Source: Mycobacterium sp. SM1 (GTDB taxonomy: Bacteria > Actinomycetota > Actinomycetes > Mycobacteriales > Mycobacteriaceae). From it: a stretch of 64,000 nt of DNA. The stretch covers positions 248,001 to 312,000 of the forward strand of contig NZ_JAFLNH010000001.1 of the NCBI RefSeq assembly GCF_018361265.1. The letters run 5' to 3'. Of this stretch, positions 54,940 through 64,000 are shown in pieces. Made by a program: the position numbers and the translations under genes. The notes under the pieces are model-generated. The model did not search any database, was not told the origin of the DNA, and worked only from the letters and a program-made list of their open reading frames with translations. Position 1 is the first letter of the stretch. Every line of letters begins with the position of its first letter.

Positions 54940-57273
54940 TCACGGGTGAGGCGTTTCGCCTGCGTGTTCGATCACGGTGTACACCGGGTCGGCCATTGAC
55001 AGCGGACCGTTGCCACTTTGGTGCGCCTTCCCGGTGATGCGCAACCGCTGCCCGGGCCGGATATCGGCGCCGCGTCCCGGGCGGAACGTGACGCGGATAT
55101 CTCCGCTGTCGTCGTCGACGACTACCCGCCGGAAGGCGCGTTGACCTGTGGTGACGTCCTCGACTCGGCGCACTCGCCCTTCGATGGTGGCCCGCTGCCC
55201 GAGGATCAGGCCCCGGATCGCGACGACCGCCGGGGAGTGCTCGGGGGGCTCGTGTGTTTGCGTGGCATGTTGTTGTCCCAAAAGAATTCGCTGCTCGAGC
55301 TTTGCCAGTTCTCGTGCCACGCGCTGGCCGAAGAGGTCGGGGAACGCTTCTGTGATCCGCGACCGCACGTCATAGGGCACAATCGTGGCTGCCGCGTCGG
55401 AGATCCGGCTGATCGCCCGGGCGATCTTGTCGGCGGTCCGGTCATGCAGCAGCCGGCCCAGCAGCGGGGTGTAGGTGCGCCGAGGCAACAACAGGGTCAC
55501 GTTGGTGTCGGGGTATTGGTCGCGCGCGGTCAGCACGAGCTCTTGGGTGGCACGGATGAGCTGCCGATCGGGGCAGTTCACGATCCGCAGCCGGGTGTCG
55601 AGGTCGAAATGCTCCCAGCGTTCCCGCAACCGCGCGGCATGGGCCGCGTCGAGCATGAAGTGCACGGCGGTTAACTCGTCGGCGCGCAGTCCCTTTCCGT
55701 AGCGCAGCGCCTCGAGCACCGCGAGGTCGAGCGAGCTCACCAGGACGAAAACCCGGTGACGGGCATACTTGACCAAGTCCGGGCGATCGGTGCGGAACCT
55801 CTCGAGAATCGCGGCCTCGGCGCGGTACTCCAGGTTGAGGCGGATCAACGCGAACACCAGCACGGGAAAGACCACGACGACCAGCCACGCTCCCTCGGTG
55901 AACTTCGCCACCGCGAAGATGCCCACCACGATCGTCGACAGGATGGCCGCAGACAGATTGATCACCAGCTTGTGTCGCCAGCCGGGCTCCCGATGCGTCA
56001 GATGGTGTTTGGTCATGCCGTAGCCGGCCATCGCAAATCCGGTGAACACCCCGATCGCGTAAAACGGGACCAGCGCGTTGACCAGGCCACCGGTCGTCAC
56101 CAGCAGCGTCACCGATAATGCCGTGAGCGTGATGATGCCATTGGAAAAGACAAGGCGATAGCCGCGTTTGGTTAATTGCCGCGGGAGGAAGCGGTCCTCT
56201 GCGACAAAGCTGGCCAACATCGGGAAGCCGTTGAAGCTGGTGTTGGCCCCGGTGAGCAGGATCGCCGCGGTCGATGCCTGGACCAGCACGTACAGCGTTT
56301 GTCCGATCAGGCCGTGGCCGAACACCGCGCGTGTCACCTCCGACAGCACCGATGGATATCCGGCCTTGTAGGGCGGCGTGTGGGTCGCGTAGGCCAGGTA
56401 GGAAACGCCAGCCACCAAGAACCCGAGAATGCAGGCCATCGTGGTGAGAACTCGACGCGCGTTGAGGCCCTCGGGCTTACGAAACACGCCGACGGTGTTG
56501 GAGATCGCCTCCACCCCGGTCAGCGACGATCCGCCGTTGGCGAACGCGCGCAGCAGCACCAGAATCGTCGCGCCCATCACCAGCCCGCTCCCCTGGTGCA
56601 CGGGTACCGCACCGGGCATCTGCTGTGGGTCGTATGTGGGTAAGCCCCAGAAGATTTCGCGAATGATCCCGGTCACGATCGTCAGCGTGAGCATGATCAC
56701 AAAAAAGTAGGTCGGCAGCGCGAACGGCCGTCCCGCTTCCCGTAATCCGCGCAGGTTGGCATAGCACATGACGGCCACGGCAGCCACCGTGAGCTCCAGG
56801 TGGTAAGGGCCCAATGGCCGGATGGCCGACTCCACCGCCACCATGCCCGCCGCGGTCTGCACCGCTACGGTGACCACGTAGTCGATCAACAGCGCCGCCG
56901 CCGCGATCTGGGCCACCCGCGGCCCGAAGTTCTCCCGGGCGACGATGTAGGAGCCCCCCGCTCGGGTGTAGGCCATGACCACCTGGCGATAGGACGCGGC
57001 GACCAGAACCAGGATGAACAAGATCACGCCGGTGATCGGCAGCAGCAGTGTGAACGCCGCCATCCCGGCAAACGGCAGCAGTTCGATCAGGATCTCCTCG
57101 GTGCCGTAGGCGCTTGAGGAGATCGCATCGGGGGAAAGGACCCCCAAGGCAACGGGATTGGACAATCTCTCGGACTTGAGTTCCTCGCTGACGAGGGGCT
57201 TTCCCAAAAGGAGCCGTTTGACGACGTCCCCGAACGACAACGGGATGCCCAGCCGGTCGGTCGATGATGTCAC
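54940..57273 (-). CDS. KimA-like permease fused to a C-terminal OB-fold domain (copy 3)
   Basis: Protein of 777 aa from the GTG at 57273. It is the first gene of the three in transcription order, separated from copy 2 by 193 bp. The first helix motif is SPDAISSSAYGTEEIL, the closest of the three to KimA. The cytoplasmic domain is followed by an OB-fold (GLILGQRATIEGRVRRVED, VVVDDDSGDIRVTF, IRPGQRLRITGKA). The three genes clearly arose by tandem duplication. Confidence 0.82.
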   Translation of the reverse strand: MTSSTDRLGIPLSFGDVVKRLLLGKPLVSEELKSERLSNPVALGVLSPDAISSSAYGTEEILIELLPFAGMAAFTLLLPITGVILFILVLVAASYRQVVMAYTRAGGSYIVARENFGPRVAQIAAAALLIDYVVTVAVQTAAGMVAVESAIRPLGPYHLELTVAAVAVMCYANLRGLREAGRPFALPTYFFVIMLTLTIVTGIIREIFWGLPTYDPQQMPGAVPVHQGSGLVMGATILVLLRAFANGGSSLTGVEAISNTVGVFRKPEGLNARRVLTTMACILGFLVAGVSYLAYATHTPPYKAGYPSVLSEVTRAVFGHGLIGQTLYVLVQASTAAILLTGANTSFNGFPMLASFVAEDRFLPRQLTKRGYRLVFSNGIITLTALSVTLLVTTGGLVNALVPFYAIGVFTGFAMAGYGMTKHHLTHREPGWRHKLVINLSAAILSTIVVGIFAVAKFTEGAWLVVVVFPVLVFALIRLNLEYRAEAAILERFRTDRPDLVKYARHRVFVLVSSLDLAVLEALRYGKGLRADELTAVHFMLDAAHAARLRERWEHFDLDTRLRIVNCPDRQLIRATQELVLTARDQYPDTNVTLLLPRRTYTPLLGRLLHDRTADKIARAISRISDAAATIVPYDVRSRITEAFPDLFGQRVARELAKLEQRILLGQQHATQTHEPPEHSPAVVAIRGLILGQRATIEGRVRRVEDVTTGQRAFRRVVVDDDSGDIRVTFRPGRGADIRPGQRLRITGKAHQSGNGPLSMADPVYTVIEHAGETPHP

Positions 57274-57425
57274 GCGCCACGCCCCCTACCCGATCAACGT
57301 GGCCCAATCAGAGTGGCCACGAAAAGCGTCCGATTCTGCCTGGTGACGACACGTTGACCTACCGGTGCGGACGGCATGGCCACCGGATAGGGTGCCACCG
57401 GCCGGATGGATACCACGGTTCCCGG

Positions 57426-58574
57426 TCACCAGCGCCGCGAGGGGTGCGAGACCGCGGGGCCCTCGCGGCTGTCGGGCGAGCCGTTCGGCTGCAGCCGGGC
57501 AACGGCGGCCGCGATCCGCTCATCGGTGGCGGTCAGCGCCAGCCGCACGTGCCGGCTGCCGCCCCGGCCGTAGAACTCGCCGGGCGCCGCCAGGATGCCG
57601 CGCCGCGCCAGCCAGTGCACGCTCGCCCGGCATGACTCGCCGCGGGTGGCCCACAGATATAACCCCGCCTCGGAATGATCGACGGTAAAGCCGGCCGACC
57701 GAATAGCCGCCAGCAGCGCATTTCGCCGGCGCGCGTAGCGGTCGCGCTGCGCGCGTTCGTGAGCGTCGTCCTCCAGCGCGGCGACCATGGCCGCCTGCAC
57801 CGGTGTTGGCACCATCATCCCGGCATGCCGGCGCACCGCCAGCAGCTCGGCAACCACCGTGGAGTCGCCGGCGACGAAACCGGCTCGGTAACCGGCCAGC
57901 GATGAGCTTTTCGAGAGTGAGTGCACCGCCAGCACGCCGGTGTGATCCCCGTCGCACACCGCGGGATGCAGCACCGACACCGGCTGGGCGTCCCACCCCA
58001 GGCTCAGGTAGCACTCGTCGGAAACGACCAGCACGCCACGCTGCCGCGCCCACCCGACGATCTCGCGCAGGTGATCCACACCAAGCACCCGTCCGGTCGG
58101 ATTGGCCGGGGAGTTCAGGTACACCAGCGCCGGAGAGCGCGCGCCGCCCAGGGCGGTCGGCGAGTCTGCGCGCAGCACCTGCGTTCCGGCCAGCCGGGCG
58201 CCGACTTCATAGGTCGGATAGGCCAATTCGGGCACCACAACCAGATCGCCGGCGCCCAGGCCCAGCAGCGTCGGCAACCACGCGATGAGCTCCTTGGTGC
58301 CGATCGCCGGCAGCACCGCCGCCTCGGTCAGCCCCGTGACGCCGTAGCGGCGGGCCAGCGCGGCCACCATCGACTGGCGCAGCCGCGCGGTGCCGGCGGT
58401 CGCGGGGTAGCCGGGCGCGGCGGCGGCCCCCGCCAGCGAGTCACGGATCAGCGGCGCAACCGGGTCGACCGGCGTGCCAACGGACAAGTCGACGATCCCG
58501 CCCGGATGGGCCTGGGCCAGGGCCCGTGCTTCGGCCAGCGTGTCCCAGGGGAACACCGGCAAGGACGCCGACAC
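57426..58574 (-). CDS. dapC: N-succinyldiaminopimelate aminotransferase DapC
   Basis: Protein of 382 aa from the GTG at 58574 (VSASLPVFPWDTLAE), with GGAG ten bases upstream; the frame is open to 58808 over the fdxC gene. Fold type I PLP enzyme: the PLP lysine is in HSLSKSSSLAGYRAGF, with NSPANPTGR and SDECYLSLGW conserved. It catalyses the step between DapD and DapE. The C-terminal tail of about 20 residues is longer than in the M. tuberculosis enzyme. Corresponds to Rv1178. Confidence 0.94.
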   Translation of the reverse strand: MSASLPVFPWDTLAEARALAQAHPGGIVDLSVGTPVDPVAPLIRDSLAGAAAAPGYPATAGTARLRQSMVAALARRYGVTGLTEAAVLPAIGTKELIAWLPTLLGLGAGDLVVVPELAYPTYEVGARLAGTQVLRADSPTALGGARSPALVYLNSPANPTGRVLGVDHLREIVGWARQRGVLVVSDECYLSLGWDAQPVSVLHPAVCDGDHTGVLAVHSLSKSSSLAGYRAGFVAGDSTVVAELLAVRRHAGMMVPTPVQAAMVAALEDDAHERAQRDRYARRRNALLAAIRSAGFTVDHSEAGLYLWATRGESCRASVHWLARRGILAAPGEFYGRGGSRHVRLALTATDERIAAAVARLQPNGSPDSREGPAVSHPSRRW

Positions 58575-58597
58575 GCGCCGGCGGCTCCGGGGCCCGT

Positions 58598-58924
58598 TCA
58601 GGCGCTTTCGCCCTGCGGCGGTAGATCCCTGACCACCTGCGGGTCGTTCTCGGTCATCCCGACCTTCGCCGCGCCGCCCGGCGATCCGAGTTCGGCGAAG
58701 AAGTCCGCGTTGATCTGCGTGTAGTGACTCCACTGCTCGGGAACGTCGTCTTCGTAGAAGATCGCCTCGACGGGACAGACCGGCTCGCACGCGCCGCAGT
58801 CCACGCATTCGTCGGGGTGGATGTAGAGCATCCGAACGCCCTCATAGATGCAATCGACCGGGCATTCCTCGATGCACGCCTTGTCCTTGATGTCGACGCA
58901 CGGCTCGGCGATCGTGTACGTCAC
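58598..58924 (-). CDS. fdxC: 7Fe ferredoxin FdxC
   Basis: Protein of 108 aa from the GTG at 58924, preceded by a perfect GGAGGA. Motifs [17 protein letters not shown] and [12 protein letters not shown] bind a [3Fe-4S] and a [4Fe-4S] cluster. Sequence matches mycobacterial FdxC (Rv1177), an electron carrier. The next gene, dapC, follows after 23 bp. Confidence 0.95.
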   Translation of the reverse strand: MTYTIAEPCVDIKDKACIEECPVDCIYEGVRMLYIHPDECVDCGACEPVCPVEAIFYEDDVPEQWSHYTQINADFFAELGSPGGAAKVGMTENDPQVVRDLPPQGESA

Positions 58925-58998
58925 GAAAGTCTCCTCCAAGTGCTGTTAGCTGACCACTGCTTCCGCTCGCGAAGGACGTCCCGGGAAGTCGCTGACGC

Positions 58999-59031
58999 TA
59001 GCCGATCCCGGTAGCCGATCTCGGTAGCCGA
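58999..59031. repeat. 13-bp direct repeat, 2.5 units
   Basis: The unit tagccgatcccgg occurs at 58999, with one change at 59012 (tagccgatctcgg), and partially at 59025. It lies about 75 bp upstream of fdxC, in a 228-bp gap where no gene is recognised. Confidence 0.8.
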
Positions 59032-59152
59032 AGCCCCATCCCCAGTGTGCCCTAAAGCTTTCGCTTCGCGATAGTGCGGCTGCGCGGTTACTGATACTAA
59101 ACGTCGCAGATACGACGTGGGCACGTGCCCCGCGGCGGGCCGCCCGCACCGC

Positions 59153-59473
59153 TCAGCCACCGAAAAGACCCACCGTGCAAGCGACGGCCACGGCGCTGTT
59201 AGCGATCTTTTGGGTCGCTTCCCGCGCGGGTGTGCTCGGCGCCAACGTCAACGGCCTTTGCAGCGCATACAGCTGGAAGCGGTAGTGGTGCACGGTGCCG
59301 GCCGGCGCATCGGGATCGTCGACGACCAGGGCCAGCGACTGGGTACCGGGCGGGACGTTTTCCCAGCGAAGCGGCGGCGGCACGGTGCGGCCCTTGCAGG
59401 CGTACACGACCGGGATCGGGGTGTTGTCGGCGAAGGCGGAACTGCTCAGCGCAAAGGCTCCCACGGTCATCAC
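59153..59473 (-). CDS. PEBP/YbhB-family protein with internal deletion
   Basis: Protein of 106 aa; the family normally has about 160-190. The N-terminal half keeps [18 protein letters not shown] and the DPDAP motif. Right after PAGTV the sequence jumps to [14 protein letters not shown], which normally follows some 45-50 residues later, and the C-terminus ([13 protein letters not shown]) is normal. The missing part contains the HW-x-L strand of the ligand site. The deletion is in frame, so the gene may still be expressed but is probably inactive. A possible signal peptide ([15 protein letters not shown]) is present. Its start overlaps the fbiC stop. Confidence 0.7.
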   Translation of the reverse strand: MMTVGAFALSSSAFADNTPIPVVYACKGRTVPPPLRWENVPPGTQSLALVVDDPDAPAGTVHHYRFQLYALQRPLTLAPSTPAREATQKIANSAVAVACTVGLFGG

Positions 59474-62085
59474 GGCTCCCGAGTCGACAGCGATAACGGC
59501 GCTTTGCCACCGATGCTGCCCGACACGGGCGCGTAGGTGGTGGTGCGCTGTCGCGCGGGCCGGCCGATGCCCACGGCGATGGCGACCAGCTCCGGGACCG
59601 TCTTGGCCGACCCGTGTTCCGAGCCGGCCATGCGCGAGATGGTCTCCTCCATCAGCGTGCCGCCCAGGTCATCGGCGCCGCCGTTGAGCATCACCTGGGT
59701 GCCGTGCACACCGAGCTTGACCCAACTGGTCTGGATGTGCGGAATACGCCCGTGCAACATGATCCGCGCGAGCGCGTGCACGGCCCGGTTGTCGCGATGG
59801 CTGGGGCCGGGCCGAGACGCGCCGGCGAGATACAGCGGCGAATTCTGATGCACGAACGGCAACGGCACGAACTCGGTGAAACCGCCGGTACGGTCCTGGA
59901 TGTCGCGCAACACGTTGAGGTGAGCAACCCAGTGCCGGGGGCTGTCGACGTGCCCGTACATCATCGTCGAGCTCGACGGCAGGCCCACTTCGTGCGCGGT
60001 GGTGACGATTTCGATCCACAGCGACGTCGGTAGCTTGCCCTTGGTCAGCACCCAGCGCACCTCGTCGTCCAGAATCTCGGCCGCGGTGCCGGGGATGGTG
60101 TCCAACCCGGCCTCGCGCAGGCTGATCAACCACTCCCGAATGCTCAGCCCGCTTTTGGTGGCCCCGTTGGCGATCTCCATCGGGGAAAACGCATGCACGT
60201 GCATCGACGGCACCCTCGCTTTCACCGCGCGCACCAGATCCGCGTAGCCGGTGACGGGCAACTCCGGGTCGATGCCGCCCTGCATGCACACCTCGGTGGC
60301 GCCCGCTAGGTGGGCCTCCCAGGCGCGCTCGGCAACCTCGGCGACCGACAGCGAGTACGCGTCGACGTCACCCTTGCGCTGTGCGAACGCGCAGAACCGG
60401 CATCCGGTGTAACAGATGTTGGTGAAGTTGATGTTACGGTTCACCACGTAAGTCACGTCCTCACCGACCACCTCGCGGCGTATCGAATTCGCCAGCGCGG
60501 CAACAGCATCCAGTGCCGGCCCCTCGGCGCTGGCCAGCGCCAGGTACTCCGCGTCGCTGCAGCCGGCGGGATCGCGCTCCGCCGAACGCAGCGCGCCCAG
60601 CACGTCGGTGTCGATGCGTTCGGGGGCGCGGATCGCCAACTCCTGCACCCGGGCACGGATGGACTCCCAATCTCCGAACGCGCTGTCCAGGTCGCTGCGG
60701 GCCTCGCCGGCGCGGCCCTCGATGTCGATGGCCACATGCAAATCCACCCGGCCGGAAGAGACCACCTCGTCGGGCTCCTGCCACGCTCTGCCCACCGGAT
60801 TGACCTCACGAGCCAGGCCGGTCTCCGCGTCGGCGAGCGCGAGCACGTGCCCGCGCACCCGCGGGTCGATCCACGCCGCACCCGCCCGCACGTACTTGGG
60901 GTGCACGGTAAGCCGCTGCACCAGCTCGTAGCCGGCCTCCGCGGTGACGGCGGCCAGCTCCGCTATAGCTGGCCAAGGCCGTTCGGGGTTGACGTGATCC
61001 GGTGTCAGCGGTGAGACCCCGCCCCAGTCGTCGACGCCGGCGGCGATCAGCGCCAGGCATTCCTCCCGCGACACCAGGTTGGGCGGCGCCTGGACGCGCA
61101 TCCCAGGGCCGAGCACCAGCCGCGCCACCGCCACCGTCGCCAGGAAATCCTCGATGCCGGCGTCGGGCACCGCGGCCATCACGGTGTGCTCCTTGGCCCG
61201 GAAGTTCTGCACGATCACTTCCTGGATGTGCCCGAACTCCTTGTGCAACTTGCGAATCGCATGCAAAGTATCGGCACGTTCCAGCAGCGTCTCCCCGATT
61301 CCGACCAGCAGGCCTGTCGTGAACGGGATGGACAACCGGCCGGCGTCGGCTAGCACCCGCAATCGGACCGCGGGATCCTTGTCGGGGCTGCCGTAATGCG
61401 CGAGCCCCCTGGTTTCGAAAAGCCGCCGCGACGTCGTCTCCAGCATCATGCCCATCGAGGGCGCCACCGGTTTCAGTCGGGACATCTCCGACCAGCTCAT
61501 CACACCCGGGTTCAGGTGCGGCAACAGCCCGGTCTCCTCCAGCACCCGGATCGCCATCGCCCGCACGTAGGACAATGTGGAGTCGTAGCCGCGTTGGGCG
61601 AGCCACCCCCGTGCCTCTGCCCAGCGATCCTCCGGCCGGTCGCCGAGGGTGAATAATGCTTCCTTGCAACCAAGTTCGGCGCCGCGACGGGCGATGTCGA
61701 GGATCTCCCCGGGCTCTAGATACATGCCTGCCCCTTGGGCGCGCAGCCGGGCGGGAACCCTCACGAACGTGCAGTAGTGACAGCTGTCCCGGCACAACCG
61801 GGTGACCGGGATGAACACCTTGCGCGAATAGCTGATCTGCAAGCGCCCGCTCGGGGAGCGTCTGCCCTCCGATTGCAGGCCCGCGTCACGCACCCGCGCC
61901 GCGCTGGCGCACAGGTCGGACAGGTCGTCCCCGCGCGCCGTCATGGCGATGGCCGCCTCGTCGATGTTCAACGCCACCCCGTCTCGTGCCCGGCGCAGCA
62001 CCCGCCGCAACCCGCCGCGGATGGCCGACGGGGCGCGCGCCGGAAAAGCCGGGGTGGACCGAGCAATGCCGGGCATGCCCGTCAC
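59470..62085 (-). CDS. fbiC: 7,8-didemethyl-8-hydroxy-5-deazariboflavin (F0) synthase FbiC
   Basis: Protein of 871 aa, a CofG-CofH fusion. The two radical-SAM motifs are [10 protein letters not shown] (about residue 97) and [10 protein letters not shown] (about 555). It makes the deazaflavin core of coenzyme F420 from tyrosine and 5-amino-6-ribitylaminouracil. The start is in GTGA overlap with the upstream membrane protein; a second start at 62076 matches known N-termini. The C-terminal tail is about 15 residues longer than in M. tuberculosis, because the final codons differ. Confidence 0.97.
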   Translation of the reverse strand: MTGMPGIARSTPAFPARAPSAIRGGLRRVLRRARDGVALNIDEAAIAMTARGDDLSDLCASAARVRDAGLQSEGRRSPSGRLQISYSRKVFIPVTRLCRDSCHYCTFVRVPARLRAQGAGMYLEPGEILDIARRGAELGCKEALFTLGDRPEDRWAEARGWLAQRGYDSTLSYVRAMAIRVLEETGLLPHLNPGVMSWSEMSRLKPVAPSMGMMLETTSRRLFETRGLAHYGSPDKDPAVRLRVLADAGRLSIPFTTGLLVGIGETLLERADTLHAIRKLHKEFGHIQEVIVQNFRAKEHTVMAAVPDAGIEDFLATVAVARLVLGPGMRVQAPPNLVSREECLALIAAGVDDWGGVSPLTPDHVNPERPWPAIAELAAVTAEAGYELVQRLTVHPKYVRAGAAWIDPRVRGHVLALADAETGLAREVNPVGRAWQEPDEVVSSGRVDLHVAIDIEGRAGEARSDLDSAFGDWESIRARVQELAIRAPERIDTDVLGALRSAERDPAGCSDAEYLALASAEGPALDAVAALANSIRREVVGEDVTYVVNRNINFTNICYTGCRFCAFAQRKGDVDAYSLSVAEVAERAWEAHLAGATEVCMQGGIDPELPVTGYADLVRAVKARVPSMHVHAFSPMEIANGATKSGLSIREWLISLREAGLDTIPGTAAEILDDEVRWVLTKGKLPTSLWIEIVTTAHEVGLPSSSTMMYGHVDSPRHWVAHLNVLRDIQDRTGGFTEFVPLPFVHQNSPLYLAGASRPGPSHRDNRAVHALARIMLHGRIPHIQTSWVKLGVHGTQVMLNGGADDLGGTLMEETISRMAGSEHGSAKTVPELVAIAVGIGRPARQRTTTYAPVSGSIGGKAPLSLSTREP

Positions 62086-62519
62086 CTTAGACCCGCGCTA
62101 CCTTCCCGGCGTCGCGGCCCCGGCCTGCGGTGGCGGTAGCCGGCGGCGGTGCGCCACAGCACCCACGCCGGCGGCACCGAGCCCAGGGTGATCAGCAGCA
62201 GCGCACCGTAGGCCAGCACGCCGCGGCCGGCGAATATCCTGTCGTCACCGGGGCCGCCGAAGCTCATCGCGACCACCGTCAGCAGCCAGGTCCACAGCGG
62301 CAGCGCGGCCACCCGGATCGACTCGGTCCAGTGCCGGGCTGCCCACACCAAGGCCGCGTTGACCAGGCCACTGATCGGGGCGCTAAGCGGACACGGGACC
62401 GATCCGATATAGGCGGGCAGCAGCAGCGCGCCGGCCATCGCGGACAGCACGCCGTCGACGGCCAGCACGATCAACACGCCGATGCGAAGGCCGGGACAAC
62501 GGCCTGCCGGGCGCTTCAT
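62082..62519 (-). CDS. small integral membrane protein (Rv1171-like)
   Basis: Protein of 145 aa from the ATG at 62519, in ATGA overlap with mshB. Four hydrophobic helices between residues 10 and 128, basic ends, no recognised domain. It is coupled between mshB and fbiC, as in M. tuberculosis. Function unknown. Confidence 0.8.
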   Translation of the reverse strand: MKRPAGRCPGLRIGVLIVLAVDGVLSAMAGALLLPAYIGSVPCPLSAPISGLVNAALVWAARHWTESIRVAALPLWTWLLTVVAMSFGGPGDDRIFAGRGVLAYGALLLITLGSVPPAWVLWRTAAGYRHRRPGPRRREGSAGLR

Positions 62520-63409
62520 TCGGCAAGGCCCAGTCCGGCCAGCAGATCGGTTTCCCAGCCGCGCGCATCGCGCTCTCCCGGGTCTCCGGCGGCCAGGATG
62601 TAGTGCTCCCGGGCCATGATGGGCAGCGCCAGGTTGTTCGACAGCGCGCACGCCCGGCCGGTGGGGCCGATGCTGACTTGAGTCGCGTGGGCGGCGAGCG
62701 CCGCGACCTTGCTGGGCAGCGCGTCCGGGGCCTCGATGACGGCGTCGATCTGCTCGTCGGGATACCCGAAGCCCCCGAAGTCATGGTCGGCGGCCGGCAC
62801 GACCCATTCGGCTCGCACATCCTCGGGACCCAGTGCCCGCCAGCCCGTCGCCAACGCCGCCGTCGCCATTACCGTCCAGTACGTCTTCGGCACCGTCCAG
62901 GGCGCACCCGGAAAGCCGGTGGCGCCGGCGGCGGCCACCGCCGCCATGGTGACGGCGTGGGCGCGCACGTGATCGGGATGGCCGTAACCCCCCTTGGGGT
63001 CGTAGCTCACCACGACATGCGGGCGGAGCTCACGAATGATCGACACCAACGCGCCGACCGCCTCCCGGTCGTCGGAGTCGATGAACTTCTGCCGGCGCCG
63101 CCGCGGGGTGCCCGGCATTCCCGAGTCACGCCAGCGACCGGCCCCGCCGAGAAAGAGGGGCTCATCGACGCCCAGTGCGCGCAACGCCGCGGTGAGCTCG
63201 CCGATGCGATAGCCGCCGAGCTGGTCGGCGTGGTCGACGGTGAGCTGCGCCCAGCGCTCGCCGATCACCTCGCCTTCCTCGCCGAGGGTGCAGGTGACGA
63301 CGCGCACCTGCGCTCCGCGGGCGGTGTAGTGCGCGATGGTGGCTCCGGTGCTGATGGTCTCGTCGTCGGGGTGCGCATGCACGAACAGCAACCGCGGCGT
63401 CTTCTGCAT
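62516..63409 (-). CDS. mshB: N-acetyl-myo-inositol-glucosamine deacetylase MshB
   Basis: Protein of 297 aa from the ATG at 63409. The zinc site motif HAHPDDE is at residues 11-17, and [11 protein letters not shown] is near residue 143. It removes the acetyl group of GlcNAc-inositol in mycothiol synthesis. Corresponds to Rv1170; length matches. Confidence 0.96.
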   Translation of the reverse strand: MQKTPRLLFVHAHPDDETISTGATIAHYTARGAQVRVVTCTLGEEGEVIGERWAQLTVDHADQLGGYRIGELTAALRALGVDEPLFLGGAGRWRDSGMPGTPRRRRQKFIDSDDREAVGALVSIIRELRPHVVVSYDPKGGYGHPDHVRAHAVTMAAVAAAGATGFPGAPWTVPKTYWTVMATAALATGWRALGPEDVRAEWVVPAADHDFGGFGYPDEQIDAVIEAPDALPSKVAALAAHATQVSIGPTGRACALSNNLALPIMAREHYILAAGDPGERDARGWETDLLAGLGLAE

Positions 63410-63538
63410 GGGCGCACCATACCGGCGCCGGATCGGCTCGCCGCCTGCAGCCACCGTCAGCCTGGCGCGCGGCAGGCGTGATGCCCCCCGAAGTTCGGAA
63501 CGCCCGGCTGAGGAACGCCGACGGCTACTATCGTCAGG

Positions 63539-64000
63539 ATGCCACAGCAGCACACCCAAATCCGGGCCGTTCGCAGCCGCCGTCGAGGCGAGGTCCTGGA
63601 GCGAGCGCTGTTCGAGGCGACGTTGGCCGAGCTGGCCGCCGTGGGCTACGGCGGGTTGACGATGGAGGGGATCGCGGCGCGCGCCCGCACCGGCAAAGCC
63701 GCGCTGTACCGGCGCTGGGCCAGCAAGCATGACTTGGTGCGGGCCGCTTTGCGTTATGCGGTGCCACCGCTGCCCGAGCCGTGCCCGGAGCGCTCGGCGC
63801 GGGAAAACCTGCTGGCGGTGTTTGCCGCGCACTGCGACGTCCTGGCGGGTAAGACCGCCTTCCCCAGCCTGGCCATCATGGGCCAGCTCATCCACGAGCC
63901 CGAATTGCGGGCGATCTTCGCCGACGCGGTGGTCGCCCCCCGGTTGCGGATCATCGAATCCATCCTGCGCGCCGGGGTGGGCAGCGGCGAGATCGACGCC
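63539..64000 (+). CDS. TetR-family transcriptional regulator (3' end beyond window)
   Basis: The open frame from the ATG at 63539 runs to the window end (154 codons, no stop). The N-terminal TetR helix-turn-helix is clear: [38 protein letters not shown]. It is divergent from mshB, with 129 bp between the start codons. Its place matches Rv1167c. The ligand and targets are unknown. Confidence 0.88.
   Translation, partial: MPQQHTQIRAVRSRRRGEVLERALFEATLAELAAVGYGGLTMEGIAARARTGKAALYRRWASKHDLVRAALRYAVPPLPEPCPERSARENLLAVFAAHCDVLAGKTAFPSLAIMGQLIHEPELRAIFADAVVAPRLRIIESILRAGVGSGEIDA

Noticed and set aside
57274..57425. c-di-AMP (ydaO) riboswitch before the KimA-like genes
   Set aside because: The gap of about 150 bp is short for this RNA and I could not fit its conserved elements by eye; a covariance search would settle it.
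58940..59152. TB8.4 (Rv1174c) gene expected between fdxC and fbiC
   Set aside because: The short frames here do not encode a signal peptide or the expected protein; only a repeat and the PEBP gene occupy the place.

Overview
The window is GC-rich, densely packed chromosomal DNA from a Mycobacterium, most likely a slow-growing non-tuberculous species. The evidence is the tmRNA tag peptide ADSHQRDYALAA, the mycothiol (mshB) and F420 (fbiC) genes, FadD ligases, a 13E12-family HNH gene, an LppA/LppV-type lipoprotein, and long blocks in the gene order known from M. tuberculosis. Comparisons with M. tuberculosis (Rv numbers) are from memory of that genome, not from a search.

Layout. 0-4 kb: the 3' part of an uptake [NiFe]-hydrogenase accessory operon (Rieske-like protein, DUF5947, DUF6084, an unknown protein, a 39-aa membrane peptide, maturation protease, HypC). 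4-9 kb: a degenerate RecB/Cas4-like nuclease-fold gene, a PAP2 membrane enzyme and a FAAL-type FadD. 9-12.9 kb: a decayed accessory island that ends at tRNA-Ala, with an IS607-type remnant, a DUF732 protein, VapBC, and remnants of a GNAT-type toxin and a helicase/methylase. 13-24.7 kb: pgm, DUF488, tmRNA, a mycothiol-dependent-isomerase-like protein, smpB-ftsX-ftsE, MscS, prfB and fprA. 25-31.8 kb: the narGHJI respiratory nitrate reductase operon. 32-34.6 kb: a WXG-like protein, a frameshifted DUF1023 hydrolase and a lipoprotein (Rv2798c-Rv2796c block). 34.8-48 kb: fadD6, LOG, an AAA+ ATPase, dapE/dapD, fadD36 and the proline catabolic genes pruB, pruA and pruC. 47.8-50.3 kb: a 13E12 HNH gene and psuG. 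50.4-57.3 kb: three tandem KimA-like permeases, two of them fused to a C-terminal OB-fold. 57.4-64 kb: dapC, fdxC, a deleted PEBP protein, fbiC, mshB and the start of a TetR gene.

How the genes work together: H2 uptake and nitrate respiration suggest metabolic flexibility under low oxygen. dapC, dapD and dapE serve lysine/peptidoglycan synthesis. The proline catabolic genes and their PucR-type regulator are divergently arranged. smpB and tmRNA form the ribosome-rescue pair, 1.9 kb apart.

The most unusual features are the KimA-OB tandem array, two unrelated tandem repeats of 56-57 bp that each place a gene's stop codon in or at the loop of a hairpin (hypC and fadD6), the Rieske-like hydrogenase protein with CxxC-type ligands, a LuxR-like ATPase without its DNA-binding domain, and several broken genes.
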